Shown: positions 8,343-18,039, counted from the first letter of the stretch. The stretch is DNA of 63,545 bases from Endotrypanum monterogeii (GCA_000333855.2 KV784167.1:1-63545), one strand, 5' to 3'. Translations and numbers: made by a program. The notes: generated by a model from the letters alone, not told the origin.

Positions 8343-11300
8343 TCAGGTTCTGTAGACGAGGGAAGAGGGGCCTTGCACAAATATGGTCTCAAGACCCGAT
8401 CTCTTGACACTTGCATGTGCACAGTCGGGTGACGGGGGTGTGCTTGACCTCCCGGATGATGTAGAGGGAGTATCGCACTGCTTGCCCTGCTCGGTGTCAT
8501 TTGAGTGTGCCTCAGAGACCATAATAGATGAGGCCGAGCGCTGGAGCATAGCCGCGACGCTCGTTCGAAAAATAGAGTCCAGAGACGAAGGACGGTCAGT
8601 TTCTACCGAGTCCACCCAGCGCTGCAACCAGTACACCACAACACTCCTCCGCCTTCGTCGTGCGTCACTCCCCACGACTGCCGGCTCGTTGGCCCACGTG
8701 TGGGAGGGACAGCCGACAGCAGAAGGCACCACCACCCCGAGGATCTCCTCCAAACGCGCAACCTTGAGTAGCGGGGTGTGCGGTGGAGGCTCAAGGTCCT
8801 GCAAAATCCACCAATGTACCTCCGCCAACGGTGTCAACACACGGACCGTTGTACCCTCAGTGGTATCCGCTCCCAACGCGTGTAATGACGTCATACCCGA
8901 CGCATGAGCCTGCCCCCAACGCTTCGGCGCTGCATTGATCCATGCATCAGCCAACGGCCCGTGAGAGATAACTTGACAATACTTGGAATCAACATCGTGT
9001 AGCACAGCCCAGTCCTGATAACGGATACACGAAGTCTCCTGGGCAGCACTCGTGCACGGAGACTGAAGCAGTCGAAAAGCGCCATCGACAAACCTCTTCC
9101 ACTCCTCGTATTGCCACTCCCGTTGCTGACGATGCCACTGCAGGGAGGCAGGTAGACAGTACAGTGTGCTGCAGCCCTTGAGAGCATCTGGGTCGACTGA
9201 GCAAATGGGGCGAACCGACGTAGGAAGACCGTCAGCAACATCCGCGAGTACCTCCTCCACAGCTGCTAGAAGAGGTGTGCTACGCACCGCGGAACACGAA
9301 TCGCTGCTTAGCTGCCCACCAGCGAGCTCTGCCCTACGTAGCTCGAGTACGAGCTCCTGAAGCAGACCGACTGTAACGGGTGGCAGCGCACTTGCCCAAG
9401 AAGCACGCCGCGACTCGTGTCGAGCTGCTGATGCAATCCACTGCCGAAACACCATCGCCGCCTCTGGTGAACTGAGAGCCCCGCACACAGCATAGCCCCC
9501 ACAACGTTTCTCGTGCAAGCCAGCCAGAAATGACAAGACACGTAGAAAAAATGTTCGGTCAGCAACAGAGGCAGCGGTGCGGGTGGTCACGTGGTGCTGG
9601 GCGGCCACTGTCAACTCGAGAAGATCGAAAAAACAAAACACGGACGATGAGTCGGCAGAAACCGACTCCGTACCCGTAACGAGAACCTGCGCAGCAGCCG
9701 CGTGCACCATGTCCGCTGTGACAGGAAGCTTTGTGTGGAGGAAGCTAAGGAGTCGCTGCACGGTTGCTGCTGCGCCGGGTGTACTCAACAGCACCGCCGC
9801 CATGTTCCGCTCCTCAGCAGCAATTTGGCGCGACGAAGGTTCGCAGAGTCTGTTGAAGAGGGCGACCGCGCGGCTTGACGCCCCCGCAACGCTGCACACG
9901 CGTAGGCAGCTGGCAAGTACGTCTGGATGCTGTGTCACGTCGCTGTCAGAGGAAATGAGGGTTCGACGATACACGTTCTCAAGGAAACTCAGATACGTCT
10001 CTGCTGTGAGTTGGACACGGGCTAGTGCATTGAGGACGCCGCAGAGGGCTCGACGTGTGTCGGCGACACTGTCCGAACTGTACCCCGCATCTGTGCCCTC
10101 CACCAGCCGCATATATAACTGGAGAACGATCTGGAAGTGATCCGGGTTGACATCAACGCTGCCGGAGAGCGCCGCCACCAGTCGCATAGCGACTCGTGGG
10201 TTCTGGGTTACAAAGAACGACCAGCTTCGCCCGTTGTTTGCAGATGGCGACGAATCCTCTAGTACGGTAGACCCCTCTACATTGTTGTCACCCCCAGTAC
10301 TTGCTTGGCCAAGTCGCACCATCGTGACACCCCGATGAAGAGTATACGAGTAGGCCAAAGAAAATCCGTTACTCGTCGATCGCATCGGAAAAAACATTTC
10401 TGCACACACGCCCGTGCAGGGTGTCCCTGCTGCCACAATCGCGCTCTCGTACAGCGTAGTCGCCTCATCGGTGTACCACGCAACAAATGCTGCTTCCTCC
10501 GCCGGTTGAACATCCTCTGCAGCCCGGCCAGAAATATCGGAAGCGGCATCATCTACCCCACGGATGAACACGGACATCAGCGCGTGTGCCACATCCCCAT
10601 CGTGGCATACCGCACATATGCGCAGGGCTCCTTCCAGGACTTGCCGCTCCAGGGGCGAAAACAAAGTGCCACGAAGCGACACTCGTGTTTCCCGGTCCCC
10701 CGTGGCAGAGCTGGGTTGCGCGGAATGGTACAGCAGCCAACGTGCACAGCAGCACAACACAACGACACGGGATTCCCGTGCAGTCTGTGCCCACATGTGG
10801 CTTCTGGTGCATACGGCCCCCTTGTCACTGTCGTTCGTGCTCTCCTCTGTGGTGATGACATCATCCTTGTGGCCTACGCGATTGGCGTAGCGGTGGCGAC
10901 GATGCACCCGGTGCAGCTCGTGTGTCAATAGAAGCACACGAACCGAAGCCGGCAGTGACGCTGCCCATTCCATTGTCGGGGCAGAGAGCCATTCGTCATG
11001 TTCTTGGGAGGCTGAAGCGTCGGAGGACGATAAAGGTACCACCGGTGTGGCTGCAAACGGCCTCCAGAGATGCTGAAGGATCACAAAGCTCGAGACTTGT
11101 GCCTGGATACCAGCTCGACACACGCGCAGCAGCGAATCACTTTCATTCAGCGACGAAGAACCATCCTTCCTCACACTGTTGCTGTGGGCAGAAGGGACCA
11201 TGATTTCTTTTGTGTTGGGCTGTTGCGCCGCGATTCGATGCTCAATGTGCTCAATGACGCCGAGCTGGGACATGAGAGCTGCGTTGGAGGCACCGCTGGA

Positions 11301-11687
11301 CATCTGAAGCGCAATTTGGGGTGTCACTGCCATGAGGGCCTCATCGTAATCATCAGCTGCCGGAATCACAGTGGAGCCCAGAACCGCCTGAGCCGATGTG
11401 GGGTCTGTCGTCGTCACCTCTGGATACGGGGTGAATGAAGACCATTTGACAGACTTGTACAGCTGCCGCGAGGAGTGGATGAAATGCCGCCATGCGGCTT
11501 CCCGCTGTTGCTGCGTGGTCGTAACAGCTGATGCAATCCCATGTGACGTGCTGAAGCGGCGGGACAGTCTTAGATACAAGTCGCTATCGAGATGTGTCAC
11601 CGCTTGGATGCCCAGAGAACGGCGCACACTTGTTGTGCCTGTGAGAAGTTGAGCATTGGTGCTCTTGGGGGGAAAAAAAGCCCCCAT
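8343..11687 (-). CDS. Large probable mitochondrial helical-repeat (PPR-like) protein
   Basis: A 1114-residue protein. The ATG at 11687 is preferred because further upstream the frame only translates a (GT)n repeat. The N-terminus is rich in Arg, Ser and Thr with few acidic residues (SVRRSLGIQAV, LRLSRRFSTSHG), which suits a mitochondrial presequence. Several stretches have the helix-turn-helix look of pentatricopeptide repeats, for example VLASCLRVCSVAGASSRAVA followed by LFNRL, RICAVCHDGDVAHALMSVFI, and CGVLNALARVQLTAETYLSF. Kinetoplastid mitochondria use very many such proteins for RNA processing and mitoribosome assembly. No catalytic domain is seen. The repeats are diverged and I could not fix their number, so the class call is tentative. 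The reading frame itself is certain from its length and codon use. Confidence 0.82.
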   Translation of the reverse strand: MGAFFPPKSTNAQLLTGTTSVRRSLGIQAVTHLDSDLYLRLSRRFSTSHGIASAVTTTQQQREAAWRHFIHSSRQLYKSVKWSSFTPYPEVTTTDPTSAQAVLGSTVIPAADDYDEALMAVTPQIALQMSSGASNAALMSQLGVIEHIEHRIAAQQPNTKEIMVPSAHSNSVRKDGSSSLNESDSLLRVCRAGIQAQVSSFVILQHLWRPFAATPVVPLSSSDASASQEHDEWLSAPTMEWAASLPASVRVLLLTHELHRVHRRHRYANRVGHKDDVITTEESTNDSDKGAVCTRSHMWAQTARESRVVVLCCCARWLLYHSAQPSSATGDRETRVSLRGTLFSPLERQVLEGALRICAVCHDGDVAHALMSVFIRGVDDAASDISGRAAEDVQPAEEAAFVAWYTDEATTLYESAIVAAGTPCTGVCAEMFFPMRSTSNGFSLAYSYTLHRGVTMVRLGQASTGGDNNVEGSTVLEDSSPSANNGRSWSFFVTQNPRVAMRLVAALSGSVDVNPDHFQIVLQLYMRLVEGTDAGYSSDSVADTRRALCGVLNALARVQLTAETYLSFLENVYRRTLISSDSDVTQHPDVLASCLRVCSVAGASSRAVALFNRLCEPSSRQIAAEERNMAAVLLSTPGAAATVQRLLSFLHTKLPVTADMVHAAAAQVLVTGTESVSADSSSVFCFFDLLELTVAAQHHVTTRTAASVADRTFFLRVLSFLAGLHEKRCGGYAVCGALSSPEAAMVFRQWIASAARHESRRASWASALPPVTVGLLQELVLELRRAELAGGQLSSDSCSAVRSTPLLAAVEEVLADVADGLPTSVRPICSVDPDALKGCSTLYCLPASLQWHRQQREWQYEEWKRFVDGAFRLLQSPCTSAAQETSCIRYQDWAVLHDVDSKYCQVISHGPLADAWINAAPKRWGQAHASGMTSLHALGADTTEGTTVRVLTPLAEVHWWILQDLEPPPHTPLLKVARLEEILGVVVPSAVGCPSHTWANEPAVVGSDARRRRRSVVVYWLQRWVDSVETDRPSSLDSIFRTSVAAMLQRSASSIMVSEAHSNDTEQGKQCDTPSTSSGRSSTPPSPDCAHASVKRSGLETIFVQGPSSLVYRT

Positions 11688-11701
11688 TTCACCTCCGCAC
11701 A

Positions 11702-11733
<32 letters not shown>

Positions 11734-12490
11734 GCAAATGACGCGGCTTTGAGGTGACCAGCAACAAGCCATCAAAAATATTTTTTTTTTTAAAGATGGA
11801 ATGACAACGGCAATGAGAAGGAGTTTGGATTTGCAGATTGATTCATTTGGGAGTGCAGCACATCTCTACATAACATATTGCGCTCCTCATCCTTTACGTT
11901 TTTCCCCAACACTCCCATGAAGGTCAAACCAAGCCAGGAGGGGAGAGATGTGCCAAATAAAAATAGGGAGTGCTTGTGACCCTCGGGCATAGTGTAGAAC
12001 TATAAAGTCCCCCCCGTACAAGTGAGGTTCACTCATTCTCTGTCTTCAATTATATAAAAATATTTATGTGTGTGTGTACGCATCAAGGCAGACTATTCAC
12101 GTGCCACTGAAAACAGCTCCTACCCCCGAGTGCTTCAGCCGGTGCCGAATCGCCTCTCATGAGCTGCAAATTCGTGTATCCACGGTGAAGATAAGCATCA
12201 AATCATTGTGCATCGCTGCGCCTGAGAGCATTGAAGTCCTTGGTACCCATGCGCCTGAGCGGCCTGTGATAGAACACAAATGTTTGTACTCTATGTGTCT
12301 GTGTCTGTGTGTATGTGGAAGGGGGGAGGGTGATGGAGGGGGACGGACTCTGTGGCGTGTCGTGTAGGGTTTGGTGGACAACCTCCATCCCGAAAAAAAA
12401 AAATGCAAGTCACCAGAACACATGTGCGAAATACAAGACCTCCTTGTTTTGTTGTGGCGCCAAAGGGGGGTATATCGCAGAATCCATGTT
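11688..12490. other. Intergenic spacer with (CA)n tract
   Basis: It holds the (CA)n repeat at 11705-11733 just upstream of the PPR-like start codon, T runs near 11781-11791 and AT-rich sequence near 12050-12065. On the minus strand it spans the 3' UTR of the MsrB-like gene. No gene is supported. Confidence 0.45.
11705..11733. repeat. (CA)n microsatellite beside a start codon
   Basis: About 29 bases of CA repeat, (GT)n on the coding strand, end 17 bases upstream of the PPR-like protein's ATG at 11687. It lies either in a very short 5' UTR or just outside the trans-splice site. Confidence 0.92.
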
Positions 12491-13438
12491 TTAACAGGAC
12501 GGTGTGCGGAGATGCCCTCGTCGATCCGGGTCGATCGGTTGAGCCATGATGCAAGCACCTGTAGAGACATATCGCGTCGACAACGCGGCAGAATGAGTGA
12601 CATGGCACACCGGAGTGCCACAAGAGCTACACATGCCCAAGACAATGACAGGATCCACACGATGATTTTCGTCCCTCAGACAGGTCTCTCGCCACGTCCG
12701 TGTCACTTGGGAGCGGATGCCAGCACCTCGCCAACGTACAAGATCCCCTTCAATAGCGAGACCGCGCTGCGCCACGCTGTTCGGCGGGACGGCAAGGTCA
12801 AGTGTCTGTTGTGGGGTGCAAGTAGTGCCGGCGAGGTCCTTTGCAGACACGCCGCGCGTTCTCTCGCTGCATTGCGCGACAACATGTTTCTGCCGGACGG
12901 TGCGTAGCTGAATGACTGATGCTGTGAGAGGCCCCACGAACACGGGCCACCCACTATCGTGCCGACCCACCCGGCTTGAGGGCGCGAGGTCATCGCTATG
13001 AAAAACGACGGATTGGCAGACACGACACACATACACGCAAGGACCCGGTGAGAGTTCGGCCTCTCCCTCGACCCGCGTAAAGGGTGAATCGAGAAAAAAT
13101 TTCAGCGACGATGAGCCGAGCAGACGCCCCACTGTTTCCGAGCGCGGTGGAGACGCAGCCGGGGTACTACCCTTCCCTTCATGCGTTGCAGAGGATCTCG
13201 TGACAGCCGTCGAAACCAGAGATCCCGACGGAGGCGATTGCGCCGAATGCGTTCCCCACAGACCCCCGCCGCCGATAAAGTTGCGATTGCATCGGTTCTG
13301 TGACATACCCGATGATGTTGAGAGCGGTCGCACTGCCCACGTGTACCGTGAGGAGTGCAGTCGACTGCATAGGGCTATTAGAGTCGTTTGGTGCACACGG
13401 ACGCTGCATGAGCGGCTCCACTGTGCCGAACAGACCAT
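12491..13438 (-). CDS. Diverged SelR/MsrB-like protein lacking the catalytic cysteine position
   Basis: A 315-residue protein starting at the ATG at 13438. The first 45 residues are basic and Ser/Thr-rich (SCSVRVHQTTLIALCSRLHS), suggesting a mitochondrial presequence. Residues about 133-300 resemble methionine sulfoxide reductase B, which reduces methionine-R-sulfoxide with thioredoxin. The zinc-type CxxC pairs are present (C138-C141 and C270-C273), as is the SGWPVF motif (162-167, normally SGWPSF). The LGHVF counterpart is weak (PVCHV, 277-281). In the RYCINS motif that carries the catalytic Cys, this protein has RYVSTG (289-294), so the nucleophile position is Val291; a Cys lies at 296. About 60 extra, poorly structured residues sit between the two halves. 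It therefore looks like an MsrB fold kept for structure or zinc binding, without standard reductase chemistry. The family call is by eye. Confidence 0.72.
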   Translation of the reverse strand: MVCSAQWSRSCSVRVHQTTLIALCSRLHSSRYTWAVRPLSTSSGMSQNRCNRNFIGGGGLWGTHSAQSPPSGSLVSTAVTRSSATHEGKGSTPAASPPRSETVGRLLGSSSLKFFLDSPFTRVEGEAELSPGPCVYVCRVCQSVVFHSDDLAPSSRVGRHDSGWPVFVGPLTASVIQLRTVRQKHVVAQCSERTRGVSAKDLAGTTCTPQQTLDLAVPPNSVAQRGLAIEGDLVRWRGAGIRSQVTRTWRETCLRDENHRVDPVIVLGMCSSCGTPVCHVTHSAALSTRYVSTGACIMAQPIDPDRRGHLRTPSC

Positions 13439-13878
13439 CGCTCCTCGTATCGCCTGATGTATTGATGTCTTTGTTGTGGTGGTTTTCCCTGCAGCCTTCC
13501 GCCACTGGTATAGAACTTGCTCCGAGTAAGAGAGTTGTTATTGGTACAAGTAAGTCATACATATATAAATGGGGTGGAGGGAGAGAGCGAAGGGGGGAAG
13601 GTCGTGTACACGATACCATTGAAAGAATCGCACCAGCGTATGACGATGTCAACAATCCGCGCGCGTAGCTGTCAGAGTTGCTTTGTATCGGGGGAAAAAT
13701 AAAAAATACAGTATTTACCTACCCAACTGTAAGGGAGAGAGCACGTAGCCAGCCTCCCATTCCCCCCACCCCACCCCACACACATGAGAACCACAGGCGA
13801 CGGTGACCAAACCGCTTCGTGGGGTGCACACAACCATTCATCCCTAATCCAAGAGAGTCGCGGGGCAAAGATTCGCCA

Positions 13879-13916
13879 AATGGGGGGAATGGGTGGGAGG
13901 GAGGGAGGGAGGGAGC
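13879..13916 (+). repeat. G-rich tract, potential G-quadruplex on the template strand
   Basis: The plus strand has GGGGGG, GGG and then five successive GGGA units within 38 bases. That meets the simple pattern for a G-quadruplex. On the coding (minus) strand it is a C/T tract, so it may equally be a trans-splicing pyrimidine signal. Confidence 0.6.
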
Positions 13917-14184
13917 GCCACAAATGTGTGCACGACGACAACCCCAACCGCCTCCATGAGTTCATCACATGTGCGGAAAGGCCGTCGAGACATTTTTATC
14001 AGATAACAGCAAAAAAAAAAAAATAGTCGCAGAGGATATCACCCGGGTATAAGTACGTGAAGCGCGCTGTATTCAACACATCCAGGTGTATGAATACCAA
14101 GAAGGATCCTCATCCTCCCCTGTCACCGCCGCCTCGGCGTGCGTTACCGCTGCCCTCGCCCCTTTTCCCTCCCTCCCTCGGGGG

Positions 14185-14186
<2 letters not shown>

Positions 14187-14222
<36 letters not shown>
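14187..14222. repeat. (TA)n microsatellite
   Basis: About 36 bases of AT/TA repeat following a pyrimidine-rich block (CCCTCCCTCCCTC) on the plus strand. Confidence 0.95.
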
Positions 14223-14226
<4 letters not shown>

Positions 14227-14958
14227 GTGGACGGTATTTTTCTCCGCTGTCCAGCGTTGTTAAATTACCTACACAGTAAATAATCAAAAAAAAAAACAAT
14301 AAACGACGAGGGATCAGCAACACATCATCATCACTTCGATTTTTCCCCTCACCTCAACGACAGATTCGCCGACTAACTCACCCGATCTGCCCGCGAGACA
14401 CATGTGAAGACTGAAAAGCGGGCTTGAAAAAAAAAAAAACAATTGTCACAACGAACAGCCAGGAGAGTATACAAAAATTAATCTTTTAAGGGAAGGAATT
14501 TTTTTTGGTTCGAGACACCACTACGCCGTGGAAGCTACCACTGAAGCATATGTGTTGCAGAAGGCGCACAAAATTCAAAAAAAAATAAGACATAAAAGGT
14601 CACACATTGTCTTGCGAGAAAATGGAGGGGGGGGGACGTGAATGTCACCGTCTGCCGCCCTTTCCATACCACGCGTCTCCAGCCTGCTCCGCCGTGCAAG
14701 ACGTCATGTAAAACATACACTACCGCCACCAAAGAAAAAAAAGGTGGAGTCGCGTGCAGTGTTACAGAGATCGACACGAACTCACCTTGTTGGGCATAGC
14801 GGGTATGAATTCGGTAAAAAACGAAGGGGTCTGTCCATCTCAGATGCTCAAACATGAGGGTTCATGTAGAGGTGAAACGAAAAGCTGAGCAGCAACAACA
14901 ACAAAAAAAAAGGGAACAAAAAAAACAGTTCAGGGGGCTCATCGTCTCCGACAGCTCC

Positions 14959-16011
14959 TCAGCGTCTTCGCTTCTTTCTACCGCTACTCACATAATGGAC
15001 GTTAGCACCGCCGTTTTGCACCACGTGATAATTTCCCTTATTACCGCTGAATGTACCCGTCGCATCTGCATCGTCTGTGGCACTGCTGCGCGGCAAAGAC
15101 GATCCACTGAGCTCCTTTCTCAGCACCGCTCCAAAGTTGGACTTGAAGTAGTTCACTGACTTCGATGTGCTCAGAATGGACGTGTGCTTGTCTCGCTGGC
15201 TGTTTCGGATGCGTACGATGCACTTAGTCGGCAGGACATCCCCTCCTCCTTTCGTAGCCGGCTCCGCTGTAACAAAATGAAACGTTTTTTCGCGGGCCTG
15301 CAGCTGCCCTCTAAAATAGTCCTCCGCCGTCCCGGATGGTGTGGCGCTCGTGCGATAGCGGAAGAGAAGGGCCGCCTCGCGTGTGCAGATGTCCTCCCAC
15401 TCGTCTCGGGTAAGTTTCCAGGCCGGTGGACCACCCACGGTGTCTGTGGTACCGTCCTCTGAAACACTGTGGCAGTGGTGCTCGACAAGCTGGTGAAGCT
15501 GCGCACCAGTGGTTGGAGGAGAGAGCATCCGCGACGCAATCGCGTACTGCTCAGCCAGGTAGGCATCACCCTCTTCTGTTGGTGTGCCGTCCCTGTCTAG
15601 GAGGTCCGCCTCTCGGGCCTGTTGCCACGCGCTCTCGATGTATCCCTCAGCCTCCCTCAGCGCAGCTGCACGCTGTTTTTCCGATAGCAAAGCCCGTGCA
15701 TGTGCACGAGATTCTACTTGCTTCACTTGGGTGACGCTGGGAACACTCCTTGGGCCAAACCCGCCCTTGAGCACAATCCAGATGGATCCACCGCGCCGGC
15801 TGCGCCGCTGAGAGCCCCGACGAGTCACGCGCTCCTCTTTGCTCGAAATGTTTCCATTTGTGGTGCCCGCCAGTGCTGTGGAGACCGCCGGCGCTCGTCC
15901 ATTTCGCTGCTCTTTGTGTTTTGCCTTGAGGATATGAAACATTTTGCTGAGCTCAGCCAAAAGCGCCTTCTCTTCAGTCGGCCTGCGTACTCCGCCGGTT
16001 CGAGGAGGCAT
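14959..16011 (-). CDS. Basic protein of unknown function, 350 residues
   Basis: I do not recognise a family. The ATG at 16011 (MPPRTGGVRRPTEEK) is the only one; the frame stays open to 16308 but that part encodes trinucleotide repeats (poly-Ala, poly-Ile) with no ATG. The N-terminal 80 residues are very basic (SQRRSRRGGS). The middle is helical (RAHARALLSEKQRAAALREA; EEGDAYLAEQYAIASRML). A compact region follows (WKLTRDEWEDICTREAALLF), and then a strand-rich part (KTFHFVTAEP; KCIVRIRNSQRDKHTSI). The tail ends in GRKKRRR, which suits a nuclear localisation signal. The charge pattern suggests RNA or DNA binding, but no known domain supports that. Codon use agrees with the neighbours. Confidence 0.8.
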   Translation of the reverse strand: MPPRTGGVRRPTEEKALLAELSKMFHILKAKHKEQRNGRAPAVSTALAGTTNGNISSKEERVTRRGSQRRSRRGGSIWIVLKGGFGPRSVPSVTQVKQVESRAHARALLSEKQRAAALREAEGYIESAWQQAREADLLDRDGTPTEEGDAYLAEQYAIASRMLSPPTTGAQLHQLVEHHCHSVSEDGTTDTVGGPPAWKLTRDEWEDICTREAALLFRYRTSATPSGTAEDYFRGQLQAREKTFHFVTAEPATKGGGDVLPTKCIVRIRNSQRDKHTSILSTSKSVNYFKSNFGAVLRKELSGSSLPRSSATDDADATGTFSGNKGNYHVVQNGGANVHYVSSGRKKRRR

Positions 16012-16346
16012 GAGAAGGGGAACGGCACAAGGTGGGAGAAGAACAATAATAATAATAATAATGAGAGGCCGAAGTGAGATGGGATCGAAGAAAATACAAC
16101 ACCGGGGAGCAGTAGCAGCAGCAGCAGCAGCAGAGGAGAGGGGTTCCTCGCCTTCTGCTGTACGTGGTGTACTGTAATATAGAACTATGGGAGCACCTTT
16201 CTGTGCGCCGGCGAACTTTTGGCCGTAGATGACCCTTCCTCTAGAATACAGAGCAATAGAGATGACGGAGCTGGGCCCTGAAAAGAACAAGAAAAAAAAA
16301 ATGCCCACGACAAATTCCGATCAGAAACTTTTTAAAATACTGTATG

Positions 16347-16392
16347 TATATATATATATATATATTGTATATGTGTGTGTGTGTGTGTGTGT
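16347..16392. repeat. Adjoining (TA)n and (TG)n microsatellites
   Basis: TA repeat at 16347-16365 runs through TGTATA into TG repeat at 16371-16392. Confidence 0.92.
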
Positions 16393-16743
16393 TCATATGC
16401 CCAAAATATAAAAATATATATATGAGGGAGTGGGGAGAAAGTGTGCAAAGTGAAGGGAGGGGTGGGGGCGAGGCGGATAACAATTCTGCAGGACTCCATA
16501 AGAACAAATAGAGCGCATTGAGACTGCATCAATGGCACATACCCCCTACGATTCCCGCACAGGCAAAGCAGCGGACATACGGAGAGAGGGGGGAGGGGAG
16601 AAGTCAACGCCCTCCTCCCCCTGGAAAAAAAAAATGAAGCGCGGACGCGCGATCACTCATGTTTTATATTCTTTATATCGTCCGTCGAATATCAACTCAA
16701 AGAAATCATGACAAAAAAAGTAGCAGACACAAGGAGCAATAGA

Positions 16744-16765
16744 TTTATATATACATACATGTATT

Positions 16766-16800
<35 letters not shown>

Positions 16801-16807
16801 ATATAAA
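16744..16807. repeat. AT-rich palindrome, possible cruciform
   Basis: The 17-base arm TTTATATATACATACAT (16744-16760) has its exact reverse complement at 16791-16807. The arms flank 30 bases that are themselves mostly TA repeat, so the whole 64 bases can pair with itself. Confidence 0.8.
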
Positions 16808-17499
16808 TAAGTAAATGTGTCTTCATTCAATTGACAAGGAAGTGAAGAACAGCAAAAAAAAAAAAGACCTCCAACGTGATCTTCAGTCGTATAAGCTCAC
16901 TCCTGCGCAAGGCTCCCCGCTACGGTCTGTCTCGCAGTCGCTTTTTCCGATTTTTCTGTTTTTTGTATTTTCACACAAGAATCGGCATAGTTTGAACTGC
17001 AAACGCATACGGGACACCGGTAGTTGTGCGGACGACCATGTCAGACCCACCTGTTCACCAAAAGAAGCAACAACTGAAGGCTCTCTCCAGTTGTGTAGGG
17101 AACACGCAGACACATACAGGTTGCAGTCGGGACACGTTTTTTTTTCCTTTATGAAAACTGTTTGGTGAAGTTGAAATGTGTCCTCCTTCATTTTTAAGTG
17201 CTCCCCCCCTCTTTATCGAGAGAGGTTAGTAACGCAAAAAAAAAAATCAGGAGAACGATAAAATACGTCTCTTCCGTCTTGACATGAGAAAACTCACAAT
17301 GAGGTGCCCCAATAATGACACTTTTCTCACCACTAAGTACATCGCTACGCCCCTCCCTCCTTGCGCGCTCTCACAGACAGCGTTTCCAGTCTCCTTTACG
17401 CTATCAATCATTTCAAGAGAAATTAACTCCTAAACACACACACAAGCGTACATGTAAATTTTCATATATTTATATACATGCCTTTGCTCGAACGACGTG

Positions 17500-17990
17500 C
17501 ACACGGGTTCCTCTTGTGGAAGAAGAATAACGCTGTGGCTGCTTCACATTGCCAGTCGGATATTTTGTCCCCGCTATCGCCGCACAGAGCGTGTGACCGG
17601 TGCCTCTGCGACACCGCGTGCATGCGCACCCCGGTCGCCCTGGGCACGCTCTCTTCCCGGCAGCGAGTCGAGCCGCCAGCACCGCTGCACGTCGCCCCCA
17701 GTGCCCAAACGGGTATCAGTACACCCGCACAGTGTCACGGCGAGTCAGAGACACTGCACACTCGTGTCTGGCACCCGTCGCTCAGCCCCCCCCGGCCCTC
17801 CACGCACCTCGTGCATGCCCCAGTTGTCTACCGCGCGTCCTACACTGGGTGGCGCGAGCCGGGCTCGCGCCGAAAGACCTCGGCCTGGCCACACCTGGTG
17901 TCGCCACGCTACCCCCACGCACGCAGCCGCACGTTAGGTACGTGCCAACCAGCACTGGACAGCGCACGCACACAGACAGACATTCAGCAC
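17500..17990. other. GC-rich non-coding island, possible degenerate retroposon
   Basis: This stretch is much more GC-rich than the surrounding AT-rich spacer, yet no frame on either strand looks like a protein. It lies 50-540 bases past the glycosyltransferase stop codon, inside the presumed 3' UTR. Short degenerate retroposons (SIDERs, about 550 bases) sit in such places in Leishmania. The size and position fit, but I cannot confirm the sequence signature. It contains a perfect GC palindrome at 17851-17871. Confidence 0.35.
17851..17871. repeat. Perfect GC-rich inverted repeat
   Basis: GGCGCGAGCC (17851-17860) and its exact reverse complement GGCTCGCGCC (17862-17871) are separated by one base. 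In RNA it would make a stem of about nine pairs with a three-base loop. Confidence 0.85.
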
Positions 17991-18039
17991 ATGCGCAGGA
18001 AAAAAAATCGGGGGGGATGAGAGTGGAGGAGGAGATCAT

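Larger units (their letters stand above)
13439..14958. other. Intergenic spacer
   Basis: It contains a G-rich tract at 13879-13915, a (TA)n tract at 14187-14222 and A runs near 14009-14022, 14285-14298 and 14426-14440. Minus-strand frames here (for example 14535-14855) do not look coding. It is the 3' flank of the basic protein gene at 14959. Confidence 0.4.
16012..18039. other. Two-kilobase spacer with trinucleotide repeats, palindromes and a GC-rich island
   Basis: On the minus strand this is the 3' flank of the glycosyltransferase gene and the 5' flank of the basic protein gene. It holds an (AAT)n tract at about 16044-16062, an (AGC)n tract at about 16108-16133, TA and TG repeats at 16347-16392, an AT palindrome at 16744-16807, and a GC-rich island at about 17500-17990. 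A minus-strand frame of 102 codons at 16883-17191 is a weak small-gene candidate. Confidence 0.5.

Noticed and set aside
12371..12907. 178-codon plus-strand frame
   Set aside because: It lies mostly opposite the MsrB-like gene and is explained as its shadow.
17478..18020. 180-codon plus-strand frame over the GC-rich island
   Set aside because: Three overlapping frames are open at once because the stretch is GC-rich. The sequence is Arg/Pro/His-rich without domain features, and it is antisense to the gene cluster.
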